From: Mansonella perstans
Lineage: Eukaryota; Nematoda; Chromadorea; Rhabditida; Onchocercidae
DNA length: 64,000 bases
Reading direction: 5' to 3'
Assembly (NCBI GenBank): GCA_037074765.1
Contig: JBAMDO010000048.1
Span: 248,001-312,000, forward strand
In this document: piece by piece, positions 1 through 13,422 of the stretch
Position numbering within the stretch: the stretch's first letter is position 1
How the letters are laid out: every line of letters begins with the position of its first letter
Notes under the pieces: model-generated
The model's database searches: none
The model's input: only the letters and a program-made list of their open reading frames with translations
Told to the model about the DNA's origin: nothing
Translations under genes and position numbers: made by a program

Positions 1-3000
1 TTCCATTAATCCTCAATGCAGTGAATTATTGTCGTGGCAAAGAACTATTCGCCCTTGTAAAAGGTAAGGCATATTATCACAAACCTTGTTTCTACAGCAG
101 AATCATTTTTTGAATTAGCCACTGCTGACTGATTTTCCCCAATGATTTCTTTCTTCATCAAGTTTATACCTTTCCGCCGCGGCCCCCACCTTAAAAATGT
201 ATAAAATATCTTACTGGCAGCATTTGCGCAACAATAAATCACTATCCACAAATTGTAATCAGAATAGCTGTGCTTAATTTGCTTTTTGATCATTTCTGGT
301 TAAGTTGATAGACTAGCTGTAAAATTTCATTTGTTGCAAATTTTAAAGATAAAATTTTGGAAAAAATTTTTCTCAATAGTCGATAACTTTTTTTTCATAG
401 AAAATGAGTAATTTATTATTACTTAAAGATAAAGCTAATTGGATAATATAAGGAATAGTAACAGGACTATCAAGCTTCTTTTCAATTAGTCTACTATATA
501 ACGGAAAATGCTAGAAGCTTAAATAGCAAAGTAATGCAAAAACGCGTAATAAATGACGAAGAAAACATGCATCGTTATTAAAGAAAACAGACAAAAATTT
601 AAGGAAAAGTGATGCTAATTGGATAGTGGCCAAACTGTTCGCCATCGTATCAGATGACAAGATGACAATTGAAAGTATCGTCTGAGATGTCAATAGGATC
701 CTTCATTGACAATTTCGTTGTCAATCGCCTCTCTTAACCGGTTTACTTTTTTTTTACTATTCAATACTATTCTATTAGCACAAAATTTTGCCAAAATTTT
801 TTCGCATTTTTTTTAAACTATGCGCAAATATTTTATAGCCATAAATAAATTTTAGATGAAATTAAAGTCATTCCAGATGCTTCCAGTAAACATTCAAACA
901 AATGAATAGCTAGCTTTTCAACGGTCTATGTGATTCCATTTTCTTGACTACTTTTTTTTGAATATTTACATGTTGTTTTTATTAACAGCTTAGAAAACAT
1001 CGAAATCACTGACATTTATGAATTTATTTTTAGTCAATTTCTGATGGTTGTTTGCTCATGCTACAAAAAATTCACGGAATTATTTCAGAAACTCATGATT
1101 TTAAAACAACATGGCTCGAAAAAATTCCAAAGATTGTCCTTACACTATTTGATATAACAACAAAAAGTGAATCAACAAAAACTTACACTGGATGAAAGGC
1201 GTTATTATCTTACTATAACAAGTTGCTTGCTAAAAGTGGTATTTTTCAGGATGGGTGCACGCTAAAGCCATGGGAATTCTCAAAATGAGATTTAAATTGT
1301 TTGAGATTTCACCTTAAAAGTCTTCATAAAAAGGTAATTCTGAATGCTACAATTATTTTTCATTTCTCAAACAAGTAATGTTTCTATAACAATAATTGGC
1401 TTTTTAAAGAATATTTTATGTATCACTAACAAAAAGAATATAAAATAATTAAATATTATAGATAAGAATTTCTTAAAATATTTACCGGCAATATCCAATA
1501 TTAAAATAATGAATGTTGATGCCAGCTAACAAAGGATGAATTAAAATAAATCCGATATATATTAATAAGATCTTACTTAAAATCATTAGGAAAGTCGAAG
1601 CCTAGCATTTATTCGGCATGCTATTATGAAGGACTGATAATTTTGATTAATGAGCATTTATCCAAGTATCATATATATGAGCATGTAAGGGAAAATATTT
1701 TGCTCTGATGAAAGTGAACAATTCAATTAATTGCAAAAACTGCCAAAAGAGATAACTGATGTTTGTCAGCAATTTTATTAATAGAACTTATTTGTGATTT
1801 CATTGCAGAAAAAGATTGAAAACAATGCTTATATGTATGACTCCATCAGCAAGTACTATTTGAGAAAGAAAACATTCAAAAATGGAAAAATATTTTAACA
1901 GTCTTGCTTAGCACATAAATTATAAGTAATTTTTCGAGCTGCCCAAATAATGCCTGAAAAGTTCAAAAATCAGAGAGAAATAAACCTTCTCCAGTCCTTC
2001 AGCACCAGATAGGGTATAGCTGTGAAACAACCACAGCAAACTAATTTTACACACGCATGTTAACTCATGCCGACTTCTCCTCCCACCTTTCATGTCGTAA
2101 TTTCCTTCTTTAAATGTTCAAAGAACGTATTCTAAATGATTTTACACTGAATGATTGATAACTCGATCGACGAAATTTTTGGAAAATTGATTCATTTGAT
2201 TCACAAGAATACCTAATGTTATTGTTGTGAATAAAGTTTGGTGCAAAAAATCATGATAAAATTAGCTAAAATTTGAAAAGGGAGAAGGTGCTTATTATCT
2301 TGCTAGATTCTAAATTAATTTACATTATTATGTACAGTAGATAGGATTTTGGTTTTCGTTCAGTTTTTTAAAATTGAAAATGATAATAGATAGTATTTAA
2401 ATGTGAAATTTATGATGAAAGGAAAACAGCCACATGGCATCCACTCTACTCAAAACTATTCTACTCATCTACTCTACTCAAAAATGATTCAATACAAAAT
2501 AACTAAACCGAAAAGTTTTCAGTTTTCAAGAATATAGTAAAGGAGAAAAGAAATTTGAAAAATTTGGCACAGCGTAACGTATGTTTTGATGATAACATTT
2601 GATAATAAATAATAACTTACATCATGGAAGTGACCCGCCTGAGCAGAGAAAAAGAATTCTTAGAGCATTAGTAAGTGTACAAACGCAAAACGTATTTACA
2701 TTTTGGTTATGACGAGAAGATCGGCTTAGACCGGTTCCTTTTGCTTCTAATTTTTTTACAGTTGCTCTGTTCATATCTAAATAGACGTTATTAAGAAATA
2801 ATAAATTAATTGAAGTAACTACTTTATTTCGTTTATCAAAGAATTTGATAGCTATTATGGTCCAGCTACATATTTATTTAAAAGCAAAGCGGACACTGTA
2901 AAGATTCATTTAAAAAATATGAAAATTACAGAATCCCAGGCTCAAACAATTGGTAGCTCATAAGTTATTGCAATCAAAATATTATTAGTGCATTTCTTCT

Positions 3001-6000
3001 TTTTTACATTTTACTGTAAAAACCTTTCCAACAATTTCAAATTGTAACTTCCTGCAAATATGATTTAAATTGGACAACGGGTATAGAAACAGTCTAAATT
3101 ATGATTGATTTCATTACAAAAATCTTTTTAAATTAAAATACGAAATTTTCGAACATCTCGGAAGGAACAATAAGCATGCGAAGGTATTTCTTAACTAAAA
3201 GATATATTAGTGAGAGCGTGAAATAATCAGGAAAGTTCCTTTGATTTTCTCGAAGACATCAGCGCCTTTGTTGTAATAATGCAGTTTCGTTGCGTAGCGC
3301 TTGACGAAAGGTTTTAAGAGAAAGATCCATACGACCTTCATAAGGTTAAATTACTCATAAGATCGTCTGTCAAAAAATGTTGACCTTGTATATGACATGT
3401 GTATAGTGTCTACTTATTTTCCTATCATTCTTATGAAAGAGTGAAATAGGCGAAAATTTTCGGACAAATTGGACATTATTCATAGCAAAGTATCGTAAGT
3501 TGCAAAACATGCGGTGGAACAAAGACAGTACTTAACAGATAATATCTCAGAGATTTCTCGGACACTTATACAATGAAATCATAAGAACTTACAGTATCCT
3601 GAAATCAACATCAGAAGAACTAACGGTATCCTGAAATCAACAAATAAACGAAAATCTGCTGTTTATTTCCGTTCATTTATTTCATGTTTGTAGAGGCTAC
3701 GAAGCAAATGAAGTTATCTTTAATCGAAGTTTGGAGAAATTACAGCACAAATGGAACATTATTTTATTTTTATGCTATCACTATGACTTACATTTTTATT
3801 TGTTACATATTTTCCTTTTTTTTTATATTAAATAATCAGTTTTGTTCCAAAATGATATTTGTTGATTTAACTTAGCATTCGATGGATGAAGATTTCATTT
3901 TTAGTCACAACATTTAATATTGTAAATAAAAATATTGTTCCAAAGCAGTTGAAAAAACGAAAATATACACTATACGTTCACATAAGAATAATGTGCCAGT
4001 ATATTTACACATGAAACATTTATTAAGTTGTTTTCGTCATTAACATTAATTGCCTTTTTGGCATTTTCTATTTCGGGACTTCCGAATCGGTTAGATTTAT
4101 TTTTGCAAATGGCTTCCTACTTTCACATTTGTGACGTCACGGACTTAATACGAAAAGATATAAGCCATTTCTGTACATAATGATCGAGACTAGGTCATCA
4201 TTGATTGACAGAAGAGTCATGTGTGCTCTTGCATGTCATAGCGTTGTGACAACATTTCATCCTACCTAAAAATTGTGCAACCTTTGGAAATGGGGGAATT
4301 AAACAGGCAACACTTTTGGCCAAGTGGTACATTTATTACATTGAGGTCAGTAATCTCAGCTTGCCTGCTTGCCTGGTAATCGGCTCTGTTATTTGTAACT
4401 GAGCAAATATGTGTTGACCATATGTAACATCAATGTCGAGCGATACACAACGCATTAATTATTAATTAAAAATTTCCGACAGGATCACCAAATATTATCT
4501 CGAAATTTTAAAAATTTTAAAAACTGACATTTGAAATATGATCAATGCTGATTTGGTATGTCAGCTTTTAAGGTCGATAGAAAGTGATGCAGTTCGAGGT
4601 TCCAGTGAATCAGCTTATTTCACATCAAAATGGGTTTTGATACATTGCCACACTACCAAGTAAAATAATTTTGTCATTTTAATCATCTTACATTTGCACA
4701 CAAAACATACTTGAGATTCTTAGATAGTTAGAGATGAGAAAAGAGATATGTATTAAGTGAGATTTGAAAACATGAAAATTGAATTGAACTGATCATATCC
4801 AGAATATGACTTCACATTGCAGGCTAAAGATTAACTACTCTTAATAGACTTCTACTATATATGGTGAAAATAACGTATCTATGGATTAACTAGAAAAACA
4901 GATTTAAAAAAAGAGATAATTTTTCGTTAGTAATTCTCTGTCCTACTATTCTTCTATTCATTTATCTACTTTCTGCATCAGTTCACTGAAATCCTGAAAT
5001 TAACCTTCCAAAAGTACTCAGTACTTCAATAGTTCTTTGGAAAATACTGCTTCGATATTCCATTCTTTATTATTTCGACTGTTACTAGAACATTACTAAG
5101 AAGATGACTAAGCCCACTTACATTGTGTTAATTTGACGGAAAAATGATAGCGCGTGATACTAAATATCACAACCAGTGTGTGTAGCAGTTCTAGTAATAT
5201 GATATGATTTGACTTCAGTTTTGGGAATTTTTTGTGAAAGCTTGTTTTCCCTCTCTGCTTCGCCTGTTTCCAAAGTCAGGCAGAATTTATAAGCCGATTA
5301 AAATAACTGCTGTGCTTCATTTGCATAATCAAATCACCGGCAAAGTGCCAACAAATTCATTGTGCAGTGAATATTCTTTTTTTCTAGCGGAAAAGTCCAA
5401 AAAAAAATTTTCACCAATGTATAGCTACCATATTCATTAATAAGAAAGGAGGGGGTCCTTTTTCAGTAAAGCAATTCACTAACTTCATCTACCAACCTCA
5501 GTAATAAATACTGCGCCTATCAGCTTGCGATATTGGCGAAATGGTCAAGACCTTTCCATCTATCTCCTTTACTTCCTCAATTTATTTCTTTTTCTTTTTT
5601 CTAAATTTATTACTTTTATCACTTGCCTTACAATTTTCATAACGGTAAAAGCAAATCGTTCTTGGATTATTTGCTTTTAAATAATGCATTTCCTCTGATG
5701 TATGTGATGAGACAATCATTAAAAATTACGACTGAATAAACAATTGTCACCACGGTTCCATTTCCTCGTTTATAAATTTCAATAGTTATCAGTAGAACCA
5801 ACATAACCGATGCTACAATAAAATATGAAAATTTTCAAACTAAATGGTTTACCTCAATGAATATATCCGCTAAATTAAAATCATATAAATGTCAGCAGAC
5901 AATTATGAACACATGAATAAGTATCCGCAATTGAAATAAGGCTCATTTATAATAGTTATCAAAATCCGAAAAAATTTTAACAAGAAGTATCAGAATTATT

Positions 6001-9000
6001 TGAATCCTTTCACGGACGGATTTCCAATATGGATACATGCTCCTATCAGTTTCCTGCAAGAAAACGATTATTTATAGTTCAGAAAAATTCGAAAAATTAA
6101 GCATTAAGATTGAAACGTCTACGGTACTTCGAGATTTAATTTTGCAGGAACTTACGTAAGATGAAGTTTGTGAAAAAGACAATGACAAGCTTGTATTTGT
6201 TCAATATAGAACAGTGAATAAGCTGCAACGCAATCCTTTGCGAAACCGGTGTTTCACGATCCACCAAATCATGATCGTATCTGTGGTTTATATAAATTTG
6301 AGTAAAGAATATTCACGTTATCGGTGAAAAGTTAGGAAACTTAAATGAAGAGTCAAAATCATCTCTTACAAACAAATTCATAATCAAAAAAAATGCTTGA
6401 AATTATTTTTGAAAAGTCGCAAAGATAATTTTCTGCACTACTGTTTTTTTTTTTTTTTTTTTTTTTTTATACTTTTTGACTTTTTTTTCGCACTGTTCCT
6501 TGTGCATTTTCCATGTTTTTTAAGCATCAAGTTTGGTTCTACAACTAACCCATTAAGGAAGCAATTAGGTGGCAAATTTTAAAATAGCTTAGAATTTGAA
6601 ATTTTTCGAACTCACTACTATCAATTTCACAGTCCTTTTTGAATGATTTCATTGGAGGGTTATTAAAAAAATGTAATTGTGGTAGTTTCAAAAGTGCAAA
6701 AGTGAGTCTATTAAAGTTTGCATGTTACAAAAAATAACTGAAATCAAAATAGTTGCGAAATGGAAAGTTGAAATAATGGAAAATATAAATGAAAAAGCAG
6801 CATTTGCTGCAAGATGCTATTTTCGTACTGATACACTGTTGTAATCCTCTCCATCTGTTATGATTTCTTTCCTTTTTCTTAAAAATTTCGTTAAAATCAT
6901 CGATCCTGAACAAGCTTCAAAGTTGGAGAAAAATAAAAAATCTCCTCAAATTTCCAACTTAAGAAGATTTGTTTTCAGAATTAATTCATTTCTTGTGCCT
7001 AAAATATTAAAATAGAAACTTTTGTATAAACACGACGAAAAAAAATAGAAGCAGTAGAATAGTAGAGCGCAAGGTGTAATGCAGTTCCATAAAATCAAAA
7101 TTGATATCTGAAACACCAAATCCAAAAAACTTCTTTGGTAGTTCTAATCGTGACTTTTCCTGTAAGTATATAAATGGATATGCGATATCAGTCCTACTTT
7201 TTTCCCATTTTTTGGTCTATAATAGTACAACATGAATTGCTCCTCTGTCGAATCCAATCTTTAACATAGGAATTACTGCAAAGAATATTCACCCTGAACA
7301 ACCTTATAAAGAATTACGAATTAATAAAAGGTAATACAGCAATTCTCATTTTTATCATCTTTAAATTGTTGATGAAAATGAGGTTCAGTAAGCGAAAATT
7401 TTATTAGTAAACATTTACAAGACAACATATGAAATTTGCCACTTTTTATTATTTCCATTTCGTTGAAATCCATTCATTCCATCATCTCTGCCAATTCCCT
7501 TGTGACACAGGTGTAAATCAAGTTGTTTTGTTGAATGACGCACAACTGTCCCACTGACCACTAATTCCCCTTCTATCATCACCCATTATAGCCACTTTCT
7601 TCTTCGTCGTTCCAACCATTAGCATTGTTTATGTCAACCGCATATGATTACTTTCTGTTCGTATTATTTTTACAGCTTAGGCCTGTGGATTGTATGTTTA
7701 AACTGAAAATTTGCTTATTAAAAATATATAGCACTGAATGTTTCATTTAATTGCTAATCGTAAATCTGGGCAATCCACACTCTCATATTAGCTTAAAATT
7801 TCATTACTTTGTTAGCACCAAACATGAAATTATTAATCAGAATTGAGGTCTGAAGTATGCAACTTACCAAGCTTTTGCATTATAATCTGAAAACTCAGAT
7901 ACGAACTCAATTTTTTGGGAAGCTGGGAAATTATTAGTAGCTCTTCTATTTAGAATTACAGAAACTATTAGTTCAACAGTAAACTGAAATTTTTTCTTTT
8001 TTTTAAAGTTTCATAAAACAAATTTACGCGTCTCGTCGCAAGTAAAGGAAAAAAACAGCTGGTTCAGTAGAAACAGGTTAATGTTTTTGCAGGATGGAAA
8101 TGTCTTGTATCTTTTTGCAGAAGCCGAAAACCAAGTGAAGGACAAGGAAAATAATGTCGAATGCTTGAGGTAGAAAGGAAAAACCACTTTATTTACTGAT
8201 CTTCGGTTTTTTTATAAGAGAAATGTTTGGTTCAGCAATTTTCTGCTTTAAGATTTCCGTCTCATCAACACAGAATATTTTTATAACTGTATCAAACATT
8301 TTCCTTTTCATTTCTTTTTCATCGCTTTTCATCTCCTTTATCCTAACAACTTCCAAAACATATTTTGCATCAAAACTTCTGGATGAAAAGGCTTTTTAAG
8401 TATGCAAGATATCATATCATTTTTTCTCCGCTGACAAAAAAGCATGGATGGACGAGTAATAAAATTTCGGACTGAAAACTGGATTTGCAATTGTTTTCGC
8501 TGATTAAAAACTTGTTTAAACAAATTGCGAGACGTGATCTATTCCTTCTTTTTCGTCCTATATGCTGCCATCCGAGTTGGCAGCTTCTAAAGTGGAGATG
8601 CATCTTATTATATCATTAGTCGCTTTGTGAAGCTTTCTCATCCTGAATGATTTGTAATCATATTTTCAGCTGAACACTGATTTTAGCGGTTCAAAAGGAT
8701 CCAGGAGAAGTAACTTTTCACCAGAAAAAATCGTACAATTGCTCATACCAATGATAAAAACTATTGCTTCTTTCTGAAGTTTTTTTTGCATAATTATTTT
8801 ATTATGAAAGTAAAAAAGCCGAGTTGCAAAACTGAAATGACAGTTTTCGTAAAAGTCAATAGTTTCTTACACTAGAAATACTGTCCAAAACCAATTCTGG
8901 ACCAAACATTTCAACAACTGGTCCAAGTATTTCAACTGAGCTTAATAATGAAACTTCATAACTCACTTCAATATTGGCAAAATCATTTAATCCAGATGGT

Positions 9001-9031
<31 letters not shown>

Positions 9032-9216
9032 TTGGAAGCAGTTTGTTGAACTGATATTCTGAAGCAACAGAAAAACGAAAACTATGAGATGCGAAGTGTT
9101 GCTCATCTTCAGTCTCCATCATTCGTTCAAACATTTTTTGCTTCATCCACAAGAAGTGGAACACACTGAAAATACCCTGAATTTTTACCAAGAAATAATT
9201 TGAATATTAAAAAGAC
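1..9216. other. A+T-rich stretch without a firm gene
   Basis: No multi-exon model could be supported here. A short plus-strand open frame at 5234-5440 (68 codons from a GTG) is richer in G+C than its surroundings, but it has no splice-site support and no recognised similarity. A 25-base T run lies at 6444-6468. A possible minus-strand exon at 8856-9191 is listed separately. The rest looks like ordinary intergenic or intronic DNA. Confidence 0.5.
8856..9191 (-). CDS. Possible exon of an unrecognised gene, with in-frame microsatellite
   Basis: An open frame of 111 codons runs on the minus strand. A TTCAG-type acceptor lies just inside its 5' end, and a good GTAAGA donor follows the codons for DSISS near 8870. 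In the middle, a TTTTTA-type microsatellite (about 9001-9031) is read in frame as alternating Lys and Asn. The flanking peptide, for example QKMFERMMETEDEQ and VEILGPVVEMFGPEL, has coding-like composition. I do not recognise the family. A short exon on the same strand near 8738-8800 could follow. It may equally be a chance open frame, and confidence is low. Confidence 0.25.
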
Positions 9217-10051
9217 ATGGAAGTTGGACAGAGAAAAGATATCATTGTTGATATTGGAAAGTTGACACCCTTGAAAGATGACCTGGAAGTTACTGTGGAA
9301 GAAGTTGGAGAAGTTGGTGAATCAAAATGTTTGATATCTCTAGAACGTAAGCATAATTTAAATCAGAGGTAACATTTTGCACAAGTTCTTGCTTCATCTT
9401 TTGACTTATTTCTGTAAGGAATGTTAGTGGAATTATTTTCAGGACACTGGACAGCAGAAAAACTGGAGGAAAGCAAGCAGAATATTTGTTCTTTTTTATG
9501 GAAATTTGGTTCATGAATGTTTAGTTACTGTTCAGCATGGAGAAGGCATAATCAAATGTCGAGCGATTGGTGAGGACTTGAATGTGTTGTTGGTGTGCCA
9601 GTGAAATTTCTGGTCGACGTAAAGGTTATGTAGAACACGATTTATGCCGATTATTTACAATTTGAGCTTGAAATCGATCTTATGTTGGATGACGAAAGCA
9701 GAATCCTGAACGATGACTGCATCGTTGTCTTTATTATACACTGGTATAGACATGAATTACTATTTCATTATAACAATTTTTAGGTGTATCAAATTTTATC
9801 CATTCATTCTTTCCACTGAAATTTTTTTTATTGCTAGGGATATTTCACTTATTTTACAGATATCGGTTATCCACTAAATTTCTTTTTCGTGGCAGCATAT
9901 TTTAAGTTTTTCAGGTCATGGCAATTTGTCATTATTAATCCAGAGATCTTCAGAAGCTGAACTGAGATATACTGGAAATAAAGAGGATTTAGCTAACATT
10001 GTTTATAGGCCTACCGAACCTGGAATTTACATTTTATCTATAACATTGTGA
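9217..10051 (+). pseudogene. Filamin-repeat gene remnant
   Basis: Three pieces resemble the immunoglobulin-like repeats of filamin, an actin cross-linking protein. Piece 1 (9217-9346) opens with VGQRKDIIVDIGKLTP, like the start of a repeat, and ends at a GTAAGC donor. Piece 2 (from 9443, after TTTTCAG) contains a repeat end (RIFVLFYGNLVHE, then LVTVQHGEGI), followed in another frame by VGVPVKFLVDVK. Piece 3 (9915-10051, after TTTTTCAG) contains GHGNLSLLIQRS and VYRPTEPGIYILSI, matching the central strands and the tyrosine-proline-x-x-x-G-x-Y signature. The phase of piece 1 does not join piece 2 in the filamin-like frame, piece 2 shifts frame inside the repeat, and piece 3 stops (TGA) where a repeat should continue. 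I infer a partial, decayed copy rather than a working gene. A very divergent gene is the alternative. Confidence 0.45.
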
Positions 10052-10466
10052 ATAGTTAGTATGAATCTTATTATTTCTGTGTTGATGTTATTGTTGTGAA
10101 GTTCGTGCAACCCTTGTGAAACCCAGTACATTTTAGTTTGCCACATTTCGATGACTTCATTCATATAAGTTAGTTAATCAGAGACAGCTTATAAAATGTC
10201 ACGTTCTTTAGGATATACCAAGCCTTAGCTGATTGATTATGCTGGAGATAACTTACAGTATGCTGCATAATATACGATTACTGTATTAACCTTTCTATTC
10301 GTAAACAAAAACAATTACATTTCAATGTTGTATATATATTTCACGTATTTGATTCTCTTCTTTCTATCAAAGATGTGAATATCATTTCATAAGAATTGAA
10401 ACAAAATAAGAACACGAGATAGAAGAATATGCGATCTGTCATCTTCGATATAAGTTCGTGGATAGG

Positions 10467-11729
10467 TGGATATTCATGGATTCGTGGGTATCATGTGGAT
10501 TATACATTCTGTCTATGTTTGATCTCGTGCATGTATGCGCATGCATCCATTTGTATGCTGTGCAAATGCGCTTTCATTGATTCACATGCACTTGCACAAG
10601 CTACCTGCTTATATGATACAGTTCGGTTACCCAGCTGCATATATCACACAAAGTGCTATCAAAATAGATACAGCAAAAATTGAACAAAACTTGTTACTAA
10701 ACCTAAAAGAGTACGGTAATATATGAAGGCCATGATTTAAAGAAACAACAAATAATAAATAAATATGCTTCCCAAGATTTGTATCGTTCTCCGAGATCCA
10801 CTCTTCATGAGAAAAAACAGATTTGACGCATAAATAGAAGCACTCAACAAATAATAATAACGCGAACGCCTTTCAGGATACAATAATTATAAGCCAATAC
10901 TTTTTTCAAGAAAAACTAATCTGTACAGAAATGCAGCAGTTGATTTGATGGCATTCAAGCATTGAATCGTAAGGTCTCCAGTGGTTTATTAATATAGCTT
11001 AGTTGATTATTTAATTCAACCAAATCTTTTTCAAGGCCACTACCATTATCAGAATTTTCGGATTCATCACCACCGCTAAAAATCATTCAATTTTTACTAA
11101 TCAACATGTGTGTAATAGGAATGAAAAATTTCCATGAGACTTTTAATACTTGAAAAAAGATTTGGTTGAATTAAATAATCAACTAAGCTATATTAATAAA
11201 CCACTGGAGACCTTACGATTCAATGCTTAAATGCCATCAAATCAACTGCTGCATTTCTGTACAGATTAGTTTTTCTTGAAAAAAGTATTGGCTTATAATT
11301 ATTGTGTCCTGAAAAGCGTTCGCGTTATTATTATTTGTTGAGTGCTTCTATTTATGCGTCAAATCTGTTTTTTCTCATGAAGAGTGGATATCGGAGAACG
11401 ATACAAATCTTGGGAAGCATATTTATTTATTATTTGTTGTTTCTTTAAATCATGGCCTTCTTATATTACCGTACTCTTTTAGGTTTAGTAACAAGTTGTG
11501 TTCAATTTTTGCTGTATCTATTTTGATAGCACTTTGTGTGATATATGCAGTTGGGTAACCAAACTATATCATATAAGCAGGTAGCTTATGCAAGTGCATG
11601 TGAATCAATGAAAGCGCATTTGCACAGCATACAAATGGATGCATGCATGCATGCATACATGCACCAGATCAAACATAGGCAGAATGTATGATCCATACCG
11701 TATCGACGAATCCATAAATATCCATGAAT
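10467..11729. repeat. Large inverted repeat (foldback), arms ~0.57 kb
   Basis: The sequence 10467-11035 recurs as its reverse complement at 11149-11729, separated by a spacer of about 113 bases (11036-11148). Long stretches match base for base, for example the segment around CTCCAGTGGTTTATTAATA at 10977-10995 against its complement near 11187-11207. Differences are scattered single bases, small indels, and an expanded GCAT run in the right arm (about 11639-11656). No transposase frame and no terminal target duplication were seen. A transcript through it would fold into a very long hairpin. Confidence 0.9.
11036..11148. other. Spacer of the foldback element
   Basis: Unique A+T-rich sequence between the two inverted arms, with no open frame of note. 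It would form the loop of the hairpin in either transcript orientation. Confidence 0.7.
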
Positions 11730-11882
11730 TTACTTACAACCAAATATTTGAAGATGCAGAAAATACCGTTCAAGAATTACCTGTCAATTAAGAAAGTTAC
11801 GTATATCCAATAGAATGTTCACCAGACCGCTCATAAGTGTTTGGAAAATGAAACAACCACATTTCGCACACTTAAAATACCG

Positions 11883-12886
11883 TTATTGAAAGTTTAAAAT
11901 TAGCGTTTTTATCCTATAAATGCGACAGAAAGTAATTTTTGTAACTATTGTTGACACATACGCTAATTTCCCGAGACATCCCGATGATTCGTTCCCAATG
12001 CCTATAACAAAATTACTAGCTAAAATTTCCCGCTTTCCATTTTCAAACAGTCTGCTCAAATGATAACAACATTTAACAATTCTCTCTTTTTTTCTCATCG
12101 AACAAGGAAATTGTGCACACAAAGAGCGACAGACCGCATATTTCTCCATCTCTGTATTTAGGATAGTGAGAAAAAGGAAAATTTTTCCAAATAATTTACA
12201 TTGTCGGATATTCCTCTCCCAGAAACAACATATAACTTCAAATATTTAAGATCTGTATAATATTAAAAAATCCACCGGAATTGATGTTCATTAGCATACC
12301 AATTATTGCAAGCATCGGGATTAGATAATGATTTCTTCCGTTCATCCACGAAATCTTAACAATAAGCATTTATTCTTGCAAGAAAATCGACGTAAAAAGC
12401 TGATTATTAGAGTTTAAAGGTCATAAAATTATTTGGAAAGTTAGACTAAATCCTCCGAAAAAACCACTGGGAAGTCATTAAAAAAAACATCGAGAAAAAC
12501 TTATTATTAGTATTTCTGAAAGAGAGGATAAATTTTGTTAGGAGCCATGTGCTTAAAATCCATGAGATCGCAAATTAATTTCCCTTTTTAGCAGAAATTT
12601 AACCTTTTCGTCTCAGTAATGTTTTAATCTTCTGTGATCAATCAACGACTTGACAACAGGACAAAAAGATATTTAGATTTTTTGCAGATAAAAGCATTTT
12701 TGTAATTTTCATCTTCAAAACAAACCTGAATATTTGATGGTGTGCAAGATTTTACTTCGACCTTTCGGTGCATCAATAGCAACATATTTTCTTTCATCTA
12801 ATGAGAGTATATAACTCTCTTCAAAGCCAAACTGCTCCGGATACATAAGGTAACACTGGCCTATTCCGTAACTCACAAAATGGCTT
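11883..12886 (-). CDS. Last two exons of an unrecognised gene
   Basis: Two minus-strand exons join in phase. The upstream exon (12726-12886) follows a clean ATATTTTCAG acceptor and ends TCAG/GTTTGT. It encodes a peptide including YGIGQCYLMYPEQFGFEE and ILSLDERKYVAIDAPKGRSK. The downstream exon (11883-12151) follows AAATACAG and reads MEKYAVCRSLCAQFPCSMRK, then a cysteine-containing tail to a TAA stop. Together they give about 141 residues with no clear membrane segment. The 5' exons were not identified, and the first codon of the upstream exon needs two bases from an earlier exon. Composition is coding-like (few Lys/Asn/Phe homopolymers), but I do not recognise the family. Confidence 0.4.
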
Positions 12887-13133
12887 CTGAAAATATGTAA
12901 TGGGTGCAGGAAAGAAACACAACGAAAAAGAGAAAGGAATAATAACAACATGGTTATCGTGACCTTTTGAACTATAACATCAATACTGCATTCAAACCTA
13001 TGGACGAATGACCGATTTCAGACTTACACTTGCAAACTGGTCATAGTCAAATATAAAAAAAAAATCCGTCCAAATACTAGATAGAATCATCAATCCATTC
13101 TCAACTAGATCATGCCTATTAGTGCATGTTACT

Positions 13134-13193
13134 TGGAAAAACGAAGCAAAATCAGTGCATGTCACTTGGGAAAACGAAGCGAAAATGACTGTC
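13134..13193. repeat. Two-copy ~33-bp direct repeat
   Basis: A unit beginning AGTGCATGTTACTTGG and ending in an ACGAAGC-type segment occurs twice in tandem with a few substitutions. It is non-coding as far as I can tell. Confidence 0.6.
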
Positions 13194-13422
13194 TTTAGTG
13201 AACATTTATTTACACGTACGTGTTCAAATAAACAAGCTAATAATTGGAGTTAGTGGCTAAGAACAATTGTATCTCACGTGATTATTTGTCATAAAGGATA
13301 TATCTAAAATTATTAAAATCATGCTGAAAATTGACGTATTCCGAAAAGAACGTAACGTCAAGAAATCTTGGAGAGTTTCACTGAACGTTCACAAATCTAA
13401 CATGAGAGATCTCAGGAGTATC

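Noticed and set aside
6397..6582. Poly-Phe plus-strand frame
   Set aside because: Written by a 25-base T homopolymer.
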